In this document: in pieces, positions 25,061-34,829 of the stretch
How the letters are laid out: each line of letters opens with the position of its first letter
How positions within the stretch are numbered: the stretch's first letter is position 1
Assembly (NCBI RefSeq): GCF_022201045.2
Contig: NC_068564.1
Location: forward strand, 33,571,001 to 33,635,000
DNA length: 64,000 nucleotides
Direction: 5' to 3'
DNA from: Citrus sinensis
Taxonomy: Eukaryota; Streptophyta; Magnoliopsida; Sapindales; Rutaceae
Notes under the pieces: model-generated
Databases searched by the model: none
What the model saw: the letters and a program-made list of their open reading frames with translations, nothing else
What the model was told of the DNA's origin: nothing
Translations under genes and position numbers: made by a program

Positions 25061-25544
25061 TCATAAATAAATAAATAAATAAAAGAAACAAAAGAAAGAG
25101 TAATGCCATTGACACCCCTCTACTGCGAGAGAGAGTACCCTCAAACTCCGAATGTCTTTATATAAAGCAAAGGAAGGATTTTTACTATTTTTTAATTTAT
25201 TTATTTATTTTTAGATATTTACAGCGCATTTTATTTCCAGATTCTAAATCCAAAATAAATGATTAAATGGGCAGGCACAATCAAGTCTCACAGATTGGAA
25301 GAGATCTGAGCTCACAAGGCCAGCAGATGGCTATGCATCCTTCAATCAAAGGGGGTGAATTTGGTGTTTAATTAAAATTAATACTACACTACACTGGATT
25401 GAACATGCAATTGCCAAAATGCAAATTGTAATGTAAAAAGTCCTTCTAATCTAACCTATAGGCTGCAAAAGCAAAGAAAAATGTGTCACAAAACCCGAGG
25501 AGGTAACCAAGAGGCATTCATAGCCACATGTAATCTTTCTAGCT
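25061..25544. other. Spacer after module copy 3
   Basis: AT-rich sequence with a (AAAT)n run near 25065-25083. No gene recognised. Confidence 0.4.
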
Positions 25545-25898
25545 TCATTTTTTCTTTTTAATTTGGAATTTCTTCTTGGCTTCAGGAGAAGCTGCATTGG
25601 ATGTCTGGAGCCAACACACCCGACTTTCCATTGGCGCTCCTACTACTTTTGCAGCATCCAATTCCAATGGAGGGAGAAAAGTAGCATCCCACACTGCCCA
25701 ACAACCAACTTTATCAGCGACGCGCCGAGCTCCCCGATGTGGGCTCCTAATCCAAGTGGGGGGCGATGGGTGATGGAACATCGGGCCAGTCCCAGTAGCA
25801 ATGGAAGGATTTGCAGGCTGGTGCCACTTGGGCTCCATGCCCTTGGAGATGCTTTTGATATGTTGCAATACCAACTCTTCCACATTCAACTGTTGCAT
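25545..25898 (-). other. Unrecognised ORF with protein-like composition
   Basis: An open frame of 117 codons on the minus strand, starting MQQLNVEELVLQHIKSISKG and including GTGPMFHHPSPPTWIRSPH and DKVGCWAVWDATFLPPLELD. It is richer in G+C than the surrounding DNA and its residue make-up is not simple, so it may be an exon or gene fragment. I do not recognise the family. The plus-strand frames over the same bases are also open, which weakens the case. No clear splice context was established. It could also be part of an old transposon or a processed gene copy. Confidence 0.3.
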
Positions 25899-26210
25899 CT
25901 CCTATTGATAATTTCGGCTTCTTTTTAATTTCAATACTCACCAACACCAAATTTTTCGTCTCAATCTGAATCCCTAATTTGTTTGGTACAATAATGGTTT
26001 TCAAATATAAATTTAAATCTCATCAAATCAATCTCTTCTACATTTCATTCAGATGAGCTAGCTGGTCACCCGGACACATGTAATGGTTATCACTTTAAAC
26101 AGATCACAGAGACATTACAATAAAAATGTGAATAGTAATAAGCCATAAACTCCCAACAATATTAATTTAAACAAAAAAACTATTATTATTATTATTATGA
26201 TGATGTAAGC

Positions 26211-26338
26211 GAAGGCTCAGATTCAACGGCCAACAGCTGCAAGATAGAGATGCCTCGAGTCACCCCGCCATGAAACGGGACTCACAGAGCCCGATCCAAA
26301 GCCTGAAATCATCATCACTGCCTACTGTATACACAAAG

Positions 26339-26375
<37 letters not shown>

Positions 26376-26735
26376 AAGCAACGAATCAAACAACCAGGAC
26401 TTCGAGTAAAAAATTACCTTAAACAAAACAAAAGTTTCGATTTTGATAATGGATGGGGGCTCAAGATTTGCCTTTTATCAGAAAAGATTGAAACTTTACA
26501 ACCATGGCGGCAATTTCAGAGATACCCAGAAGCTGCCTCGCCATTATGAGGAGTAAAAAAGTTTCTCACCAACTGATTATTTGACTTTGCAATAACATCA
26601 TCACAGCCCTATCACATGAGAGAGAGGGAGAGAAAGAGAGTTTGTGTTGTGCGATATTATAATGAAATCACTGGCTTCGCTAAGCTATCAGAGATCTCTC
26701 CAAGAGCAAAGCCTCATTCTCACAATCAGAAGAAA
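26211..26735 (+). repeat. Module copy 4, blocks A-B-C
   Basis: Block A is shorter and its hairpin is weak (ATAGAGATGCCTCGAG region, one base lost compared with copy 3). A GA run follows block A (about 26343-26374). Block B is flanked by inverted AAAGTTTC (26431-26438) and GAAACTTT (26490-26497). Block C has GGCTTCGCT at 26673-26681 and AGCAAAGCC at 26705-26713. Confidence 0.8.
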
Positions 26736-26988
26736 CAAAAGAAAAAAGAATATGGAAAAAAAGGGGAAATTATCACTTTCCTGCCCCGTGAGGGGATCGC
26801 TGGTTCAGTAGGCTGCCATTGAGTGAATTTATTATATCACTTTCCTATTCCTCCTCTCCAATGAACTGCTTGACTTAAAAATGACGACAATGACCCTCTT
26901 GACAGTTTGTACTTTCTAGTTTCTAGCCGTCTAGAATGCGAAAACAAAAAGTAAATCCTCAGATGGAATGAAACTAATACAGCAGTTT

Positions 26989-27144
26989 AAGGGCATGAAG
27001 TGCAACAAAGTTTACCACTTGGACCTTAACATACACAGTTCATTCTCTCTATATTTCGGATGATTTTCAAGGGCATGAAGTATGACAAAGTTTACCACTT
27101 GGACCTTAATATACATTGTTCATTCTCTCTATTTCAGATGATCT
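26989..27144 (+). repeat. Tandem duplication, period about 80 bp
   Basis: Two adjacent units beginning AAGGGCATGAAGT at 26989 and 27069, both containing AAAGTTTACCACTTGGACCT and TTCATTCTCTCTAT. They differ at only a few positions. Confidence 0.8.
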
Positions 27145-27616
27145 CAAGTCCCTCGCCTAGAAAAAGAGGGAAATTGTTGTGAATTGAAATGAACAAATCA
27201 AGAGACAAGTTTGTGTTAAAGTCAATGATTTGTATGACTTTCGAGGAAGACTATTAAGCCCACCAATTAAAAGAAGGAAGATCAGTTTCAGTTAACCCAT
27301 AATTCATGCGGTCATGCCATTGTATCTTTTTATAGCTTCACTTCTCTCCTCTTGTGCACAGCGACAGAATTGCATTAGGATTATGCAAATTGGTAGATGA
27401 ACCAACCCCACTGATGCACAATTCTGAAATTTCACATCCAATAGAACAACATAGAGAGGCAGAGAAGAGGTAAGCAGAAAGCCTTTACAATACTTTATAG
27501 TTCTTTCAACTCAATTAAACCCAGGTTACGATCTTTGATAAACACATATAAACTGCTTAGTTTTGTATGGCATGCTCGGAAAATGTCATTCCATATGACT
27601 GTGTAGGCAAACCACT

Positions 27617-28322
27617 AGGCTCAGATTCTGGCTTTGATTAAAAAAAACGAGAGAAATCAATCGTTCCTCTCAGAACCCATTTCATAGGAAAGGCCCGAAA
27701 AAGAAGAGATAAGCAAACAACAGTATAATTCAATAACACAATGCGCGCAATTTGCACAAAATGCCAAAGCTAGGGAGAGAAAAAGATTAAGCAAACAACA
27801 ACAGGGACCTTAGTGAAAATTACCACCCATTAACAAAATTACTTGAATTTTTGATTGATAATGGCTAGATTGGAGGTTCAAGATGGAGAGACAGACAGAG
27901 TCAGAGACACAGAGAGAGAGAGAGCAAACAACAGAGACCTTAGTGGAAATTACTCCCGGTAGGAAAAAAGTTTCAATTTTGATTATGGATGGAGGCTCAA
28001 GATTCGCCTTTTATCAGACAAGATCGAAACTTTACCTTACCGCCATGGCTGCAGTTTCTAAGAGATACCCAGAACAGAAGCTGCCCCGCCATGATGGATA
28101 AAAGTTTCTAATCGTCTGGTCACTTGACACTGGAAAATATCATCACAGCCCCATTTTTGCATCCATTTTTTTTTAGATAAGAGAAGAGAGAAGAGAAACA
28201 AAAAGGGTGTCTGAACAATAATTACCCTTATATAATAAAAATGGAAAAATCATCGGCTTCACTAACGATCTGAGAGAAATCGACCGTCTTCTCTCTGAGA
28301 GCAAAGCCTCATTCTCAAACTA
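27617..28322 (+). repeat. Module copy 5, degenerate block A, intact B and C
   Basis: Only the head of block A is kept (AGGCTCAGATTCTGGCTTTGA). Block B is well conserved and flanked by AAAGTTTC (27967-27974) and GAAACTTT (28026-28033). Block C has GGCTTCACT at 28255-28263 and AGCAAAGCC at 28300-28308, with a different inner stem (GAGAGAA/TTCTCTC). Confidence 0.78.
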
Positions 28323-28335
28323 ATGAGATGTACGA

Positions 28336-28466
28336 TACAGATTCTGTAACAAACATCTCCCATCATCCCACAATTCCCATTTTCTATTGTTTAGTTTCTC
28401 ACTCCACATCCAACCACATCCAACGGCTGATGCTGCACTCTGTAGCTTACAGATTCTGTAAGCTAG
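28336..28466 (+). repeat. Second copy of the TACAGATTCTGTA-bounded repeat
   Basis: Nearly the same as 8527-8657, including the inner TTTCTCACTCCACATCC stretch and the GCTGATGCTGCA segment. It sits immediately after module copy 5. Confidence 0.68.
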
Positions 28467-29020
28467 TCAAGTCCTGAACACGATAATGTTTGATTAAAAA
28501 TCCTTGAGCTAATAATTTATATACTCATACTGGCAGTGTTTTTTTTTTTTAATACAGTGCACTGATTGGCACCAGTCTAACCTCCTGAAAAAAACCCCGA
28601 TACTAAGTGCACCACTTCAATTTTTTTTATGCGTCACTATTCAAAAACCACACACTAATTTTAAAATTACCCTCATCCGTTTTCTTTTATTTTTCTTTTT
28701 TAATAAAATTTTAAATTCTCTTCTCTTCAACCTCACTTTCGTAGTTGGGTTATAACATCAACTTTGTTAATCTTATTACTATACCGAAGAATAAATAAAT
28801 TCACTTTTTTTTTTCACAAATTATCTTCAAGTTTTTATTAATAATGAGAAGATTAGACTCATCATAAACGAAAAGCAGCTCTCGATTATACCTGTTGTTA
28901 CTAGTGCCTGGTATTTACTACTTGATTGTAGCATAAGTTTCTTCTTCTGTACTTAAAAAAGTTATGTTGCAACTTCTAGTTTTCAATCTAAATCTCTCTC
29001 TCTTTTAATTTTCTTTTAAA
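28467..29020. other. Spacer before the LTR element
   Basis: AT-rich spacer. No gene recognised. Confidence 0.4.
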
Positions 29021-29025
29021 ATTAT

Positions 29026-29707
29026 TGTTGATGCGAGATTCTGGTTCTCCTCGTTCTACGACCAGGGTCTTTGCTCGATCAACTTCACCACGACCAGGAT
29101 CTCTCCTCGTAAAGCTTCTTCTCCAGAGGTTCCTGCGTACACAGACAAGTCAGAGTACGCCGGTTGTTTTCCCGCCGCAAATCCTCCGACGCTCAAGTCA
29201 GATATGAAGGTTCGGGGAACGCTTGCCACAAATCTTATGGCTTTTGGGTAGTTTTCTCTTCTTTAGAATTTTTTTATCTCCCTTCTAATCTCAAAATTGC
29301 TAACCCTTTTACCTTCGTTGGCTACCTTTTTATAGGCTTCCTCTGAATCCCAGTTTTCCGCAGTCTACGTCCGTTATCCTCCCACCTCTCGAACGTGGAT
29401 TCCCCATTTCCGTAGTCATGGGTGGTTGCGTGGCCTTCGTGCTTAGATTCTCGGGCTGGAGAGCATGTCTCGCCAACTGTCGTTGACCGGGTCTCCTCGA
29501 ATCAACCCTTAGCAAGAATACAGCATGAATGACTTTATGCTTCTTACAGAAAATTGGCCTCGCGGATGACGTGCTCGTGGATGAGCAGGATATTCTTGGT
29601 CCTGTTTCCCTGCTACCTGGCTCTTACAGGACACACCTGCTCGCAGACTTCTGCCACCAAACATCTGCTCATCACGTCTAGTCTCGTCGGAGTATTTCCC
29701 TCAAACA
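29026..29707 (-). repeat. 3' LTR of the gypsy-type element
   Basis: Direct repeat of 33420-34101, adjoined on its inner side by a purine-rich tract. Confidence 0.9.
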
Positions 29708-30240
29708 CTGGTCCCCCAGTTTCTGGTGTTGGGTAATGTAATGGACCAGCAGTAGAAACTTAGCGGTTCTTGGTCGCGTGGGACTGGAAAAGGCCTCGAG
29801 GAGGAGCTGACCAAGGTCAAAAAGGATCTTCAAAGGCAGAAGGCTATATATGAGGCTCAGCTCGAATCTCTCCGTGATTCCCACCGGGTTCGGGTCGAGA
29901 ACTTAGAGAAGAAGGCTGACAACCAGTACGACTAGGGACTTCGGCATTCCTATCGTTGCATTATGGCTGTCCTCGGGAAGCAACTCCCTGATCTGAAGAT
30001 GGATGACCTTGCAACTGGTGTTGCTCAACATATGGACGAGGAAGCGGCCAAGGAAGACGCTGAAGGGGTAGAGCCGATCGTGATTGAGGAGGAAAACTCT
30101 CCTCCTCGTGCAGTACCTGCTGATGTTGGCGAGGCGAGCACCCCCCCCCCCCCCGGACGCAACTGGTGATACCCCCCCTGCACCTGAGGAGGTCCAGCCA
30201 ACCGATGCTGCTCGGCTTACTGATCCACCATCTTCTTGAT
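29708..30240 (+). other. Antisense coding remnant near the 3' LTR
   Basis: Plus-strand coding-like sequence, antisense to gag. It has a charged coiled-coil-like part and then an acidic, proline-rich tail (EEENSPPRAVPADVGEAS) and includes a poly-C run. Extra antisense ORFs between pol and the 3' LTR are known in the Tat lineage of gypsy elements, which fits this place and orientation. It appears broken. Confidence 0.5.
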
Positions 30241-30384
30241 ATATTTCTTGTATTGTAATGAACAATGTTTGTGAAGATTATCTCCTCTGTTAATTATTAA
30301 CAAATTAATAAAGATGTTTTTGATTACTTTCTTGTGTTGTAATCATAAGTTATTTTTCGTTTGAGAATCTGTTCGTCTTTGTCT

Positions 30385-31030
30385 GGTCGAGCAGGTTCTG
30401 GCTTGGCACATAGTTTTGCCACATGCCTTTGAAAATTCTTCAATGCTTGGGATTCTGCTTGCCTTCGCTTGGTCGAGCAGATCCTGGCATGCTTGGTTTC
30501 GGGTCTCGCCATAAGACATGCTTTGAGACTTGGTAAGCCTTTGCATGCCTTAGGAATTTTTTCGAATGCTTTGGACTCTGCTCGCCTTCTCGTGGTCGAG
30601 CAGATCCTGGCACGCTTGGCTTCTGGTCTCGCCATAAACAGGCTTTTAGACTTGACGAGCCTTTGCGTGCCTTCAATTCTTCAAGGATTGGGATTCTGCT
30701 CGCCTTCTCGTGGTCGAGCAGATCCTGGCACGCTTGGCTTCTGTCTCGCCATAAAACAGGCTTTGAGACTTGATGAGCCTTTGCATGCCTTTGATTCTTC
30801 AAGGATTGGGATTCTACTCGCCTTCTCGTGGTCGAGCAGATCCTGGCACGCTTGGCTTCTGTCTCGCCATAAAACATGCTTTGAGACTTGATGAGCCTTT
30901 GCATGCCTTCGATTCTTCAAGGATTGGGATTCTGCTCGCCTTCTCGTGGTCGAGCAGATCCTGGCACGGTTGGCTTCTGTCTCGCCATAAAACAGGCTTT
31001 GAGACTTGATGAGCCTTTGCATGCCTTTGA
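30385..31030. repeat. Tandem repeat array inside the LTR element
   Basis: Six units that each contain GGTCGAGCAG, beginning at 30385, 30471, 30594, 30712, 30830 and 30948. The last three spacings are exactly 118 bp and the earlier ones are 86 and 123. Tandem arrays in the 3' untranslated part are common in Tat-type elements. Confidence 0.85.
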
Positions 31031-31302
31031 TAATTTCTTGAACAGTGTAGTTGACTGAAACTCCTCATTGATTCATTTGTTATTGAGTTCGGCTTACATG
31101 AGGTTGCTTTGAAATAAGAAATCAAAAATAGAAAACAACGGACACGAACAGAAAAAAAACTTTAAAACGTGAATAAGTCTTACTAGAAATATTTCCTGAG
31201 GTGTGCCGCGCTCCAGGGGCGTTTCACCTCGTGGCCCTCCGTGCGAACCAACTTGTAAACTCCGGGTCCAACTAGCTGCCATTCCCGGCTTCCACTCGGG
31301 TA

Positions 31303-33342
31303 TCAAGGGATGTTATCTGCATTGCTTCCCTTGCTGCCGAGGAGTAACAGCTTCGTGCGATTCTCTGCTCTCCTCGTACCACTCCAACTACCCCATTCAC
31401 CCGGTACTTGAGAGCCAGATAATGGTTGGACAGCATCGCTTTGCTCATCCTCATCTGTCCACATAATTGGCACTTGCCTGACTCTTGCACGTTTGGCTGC
31501 TGGGGTGTTGAAGAATACCTCTTTGCTGGTTATGACGTATCTAGCATAATTCTTCCTCGACCTGTTGGAATCTCCAGCCAATGTTGGGCCCTCAGCTATC
31601 ACCCTTATTGTAGGCTGCTCGGGCCTCAAGTTCCTGTCACTCTGCTCCCCTTCACTTGTCGAGGCTACCATTGGGAAGGTCCCATCTATAAACTCGTCCA
31701 GATACCGATTTCTCACCAAATCCTCAACCTGGGTCTTGAGATCCCTGCAATCTGCTGTGGTGTGGCTATGAGCGCCATGGAACTTACAATAGCGCCCCTT
31801 ATCCCTCCTGCTGGGCAGCTTCGTTATTGGGGCAGGGAGGTACAGCAACCCTCGATCCTTTATGGCCTCGTACACCTCATCCAGGGACATCTTCAAGGAA
31901 GTATACTGCCCATAATCCTGGTTCTGGTCGATCAGGTGCACTGCTCTTTCTCTGTTTGCTCCTTTCTGAGTTGGGGGCGGTGGCAGTACTTCTGGTCTGC
32001 TCCCTCTGTTACCATGGGAATGTTGATGGAGGCCACCATATGCCGAATCATGCCTTCTCCAAGGCTCCCTAGCTGGGGAACGAGGAGGTTGCGCCCTACT
32101 GCGCTGATACTGTGGTGGCCTCTGATGAGGCTGGTAAGCAGTTACCGGACCTCTTGCTGCACTACCCGAAGCCTGGTGGTCCCTCCTCCTGATCGGGCCA
32201 TTCCCCGGTAATGCTTTCTTCTCTTTCCTCCCCAACCCTTTTAACTGGTCTGTCTTAATCCGTGCTGCCTTCTCCTCTTCAATCTCAATGTCTCTCTTAG
32301 CTTGCTCGTATGCGACCGCGTACGTCTGAATAACTGGGCTTCTCAAGTTGTACCACAGCCTTTCTATCTTCACCCCTTCTTTCAATCCCCTTAACGCCTG
32401 AAGGTGGTTGAAGGCTCCCAAGTCGAGGACAACACGATGAAACCTCTTGATGAATTCCCGAAGGGTTTCTTGCTCCCCCTATTTCATGCTTTTCAGCTCC
32501 ATCATGTCATCTTCTGGTGCCATTGCCCCACTAAACTGCTCTGCAAATTCCTGGCACATCTGCTCGAAGGTTTTAATGCTGCCCCGAGGAAGTTTTCTGT
32601 ACCACTCTCGTGCACGTCCCTCAAGGGATAGTGGGAACACCCTGCACCTTTGGGATTGAGATAATCCTTATACCCCAGTTATGTCGTTGAAGCGTTCTAT
32701 GTGCACCAGCGGATCAGTTCTTCCCGAGTATCTAAGGTCTGGGAGGCAGAAATCTCTCGGAATAATTGCCCTCATGATCTCTGCTGCGAGCGGTGATTCT
32801 CCGTCCAGCATTATCCTCCAACCAGGAGCTCTGCTCCTTCCTTGCATGTCGTCAATTATCTGCGCTAGTCTGCGCACTTCCTCCTTCAGCTGCACTGCAT
32901 GACCAGGGTCACGTGCTGCCACCTGATCCCTCTCTTGCTCCACATCAAGCAAGTGTTGCCTCAACTCTGTTTCCTCTGCATTTGCCACCCCGTCGTCTTC
33001 GTCAAAAATCTGTCTTGCCGGGGATTGCTCTTCCTCTCTACGGAATTCTCCCGGCAGAGGTATGTTACCTCTCTCACCACCAAATCTCCTGGTGGTTTAA
33101 CTTCTCCTTGTACTATCGGGACCTGGAGCCACTCCCCCAACTCTCATCCTTTCCTCCTGGGTTACCCTTCGTTCACTTCGCAACTCATGCAGGATGGTTG
33201 TCAGGGTCTCCATCTGCTTTTCCATCCGTTCCATCCGGTCGAACATGGTTTTTTTCCGTGCTTCACTGGCTATCTCTCTCAGAGTCACGGAATCGTTAAG
33301 CCTCATATCACCCCCTTGTGCACTACTTCCTCCTGTTTCCAT
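31303..33342 (-). pseudogene. gag region of the LTR element (broken)
   Basis: Minus-strand gag-type coding of a gypsy element in several pieces (33097-33342, 32668-32988, 31303-32421). Recognisable parts: an N-terminal coiled-coil-like stretch, the retrotransposon-gag core (LRYSGRTDPLVHIERF) and a zinc-knuckle-like region (YCKFHGAHSHTTADCRDLK). Sequence resembling the very start of pol (PIMWTDEDE) follows, after which pol is absent. It looks broken in about two or three places. Fossil element part. Confidence 0.8.
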
Positions 33343-33419
33343 TGCTTTTCACTTGCTTCACTCCTCTTCTTTCTATCAACAGAAGCTTTTTTATCAGCTC
33401 CCCACAGACGGCGCCAAAA

Positions 33420-34101
33420 TGTTGATGCAAGATTCTGGTTCTCCTCGTTCTACGACCAGGGTCTCTGCTCGATCAACTTCACCACGACCATGATCTCTCC
33501 TCGTAAAGCTTCTTCTCCAGAGGTTCCTGCGCACACAGACAAGTCAGAGTACGCCGGTTGTTTTCCTGGCGCAAACCCTCCGACGCTCAAGTCAGATATG
33601 AAGGTTCGGAGAACGCTTGCCACAGATTTTATGGCTTTTGGGTAGTTTTCTCTTCTTTAGAATTTCTTTATCTCCCTTCTAATCTCAAAATTGCTAACCC
33701 TTTTACCTTCGTTGGCTACCTTTTTATAGGCTTCCTCTGAATCCCAGTTTTTCGCAATCGACGTCCGTTATCCTCCTACCTCTCGAACGTGGATTCCCCA
33801 TTTCCGTAGTCGTGGGTGGTTGCGTGGCCTTCGTGCCTAGATTCTCGGGCTGGAGAGCATGCCTCGCCAACTGTCGTTGACCGGGTCTCCTCGAATCAAC
33901 CCTTAGCAAGAATACAGCAGGAATGGCTTTATGCTTCTTACAGGAAATTGGCCTCGCGGATGACGTGCTCGTGGATGAGCAGGATATTCCTACCCCTGTT
34001 TCCCTGCAACCTGGCTCTTACAGGACACACCTGCTCGCAGACTTCTGCCACCAAACATCTGCTCATCACGTCTGGTCTCGTCGGAGTATTTCCCTCAAAC
34101 A
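33420..34101 (-). repeat. 5' LTR of the gypsy-type element
   Basis: Direct repeat of 29026-29707, with TG/CA ends. It is assigned as 5' because gag starts next to it and the primer-binding site adjoins it. Confidence 0.9.
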
Positions 34102-34106
34102 ATTAT

Positions 34107-34829
34107 AATTGAAAATTGAGGCTTGGTCACAAGCATAAGAAATCAATAAAAAGAGGAGGAAAAAAAAATTCTTTTTCTTATGTTAAGGTTTCAAACTTCA
34201 CAAAAGGCAAATTAAAGCAAGAGAGAGTTTATTTAGAGAAAAAGAAGAATAGGGTTAGTTTTGGAATCTAATTGGGTTTTAAAATTGGTTTGCCGGTTCA
34301 TTTTAATTTCAGGGGTGCAGCAAGAAAGCAATTTTTTAAGGGAATTAGAGGCGCGACAACAGCTCCACTCTTTATAAAATTAACGGTTCGGGTCTGGGTA
34401 AGAATTGGACCGGCGGTCCACGTTAACTCATTCACTCACGCTTCATAAGAATTTGTGTAAATTAAGCCATTGTGTTGGAGATTTAAGATGTCTTAAAGTA
34501 GGATTCCTCGATTACCTGCGGGTACTAAAAATGATTAACATCTCTAGGCACGCAGGTAAATCCAACTAATGCAATGCAAGCTTCTTTTTGTATAATCCTA
34601 GAATACACGTCTTCATCTGTTATAGATACAAACAGCTCAATCTCATGAGAAATTACTTCATATTCTGAATCACTAATACAATAACAAACTACAACTAGCT
34701 GACCATTTGCCTAGCTTCAATTGTCCAACTGAAAAAACCCGTGTTCCCATGAATCCAAGAATTGTAAAAAATTGTTGGAAGCTAATGCGGCATGCCTCTA
34801 AAGAGTACAACTTTGTCTCTGTTGAAAAT
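34107..34829. other. Spacer between LTR element and phosphatase-like gene
   Basis: AT-rich DNA and the probable 3' UTR of the gene at 34830-37891. No other gene recognised. Confidence 0.4.

Larger units (their letters stand above)
29026..34101 (-). mobile_element. Non-autonomous Ty3/gypsy LTR element (gag-only, Tat-like)
   Basis: Complete from LTR to LTR, in minus orientation: 5' LTR 33420-34101, 3' LTR 29026-29707, each 682 bp and bounded by TG...CA. Target duplications ATTAT lie at 29021-29025 and 34102-34106. The primer-binding site next to the 5' LTR reads TGGCGCCGTCTGTGGGGA on the minus strand, close to the tRNA-Asp type used by many plant gypsy elements. A polypurine-like tract (CTGGGGGACCAG) adjoins the 3' LTR. 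Only gag-type coding is present; no protease, RT, RNase H or integrase was seen. The LTRs differ at roughly 25 of 682 positions (about 96% identity), suggesting an insertion of one to a few million years. Such elements move, if at all, with proteins from autonomous relatives. Confidence 0.9.

Noticed and set aside
19432-28322. Module array as Helitrons
   Set aside because: A 3' hairpin is present, but a CTRR end and TC start are not consistent across copies and no A-T target preference could be shown.
19432-28322. Module array as TAS3, C/D snoRNA or a familiar miRNA locus
   Set aside because: No miR390-type sites, no paired C and D boxes at proper spacing, and no known miRNA sequence recognised in the hairpins.
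31426-32211. Long plus-strand ORF opposite the gag region
   Set aside because: It is the antisense shadow of gag; the minus-strand reading has clear gag features.
32899-33645. 248-codon plus-strand ORF running into the LTR
   Set aside because: Antisense to gag and partly LTR; no protein-like features of its own.
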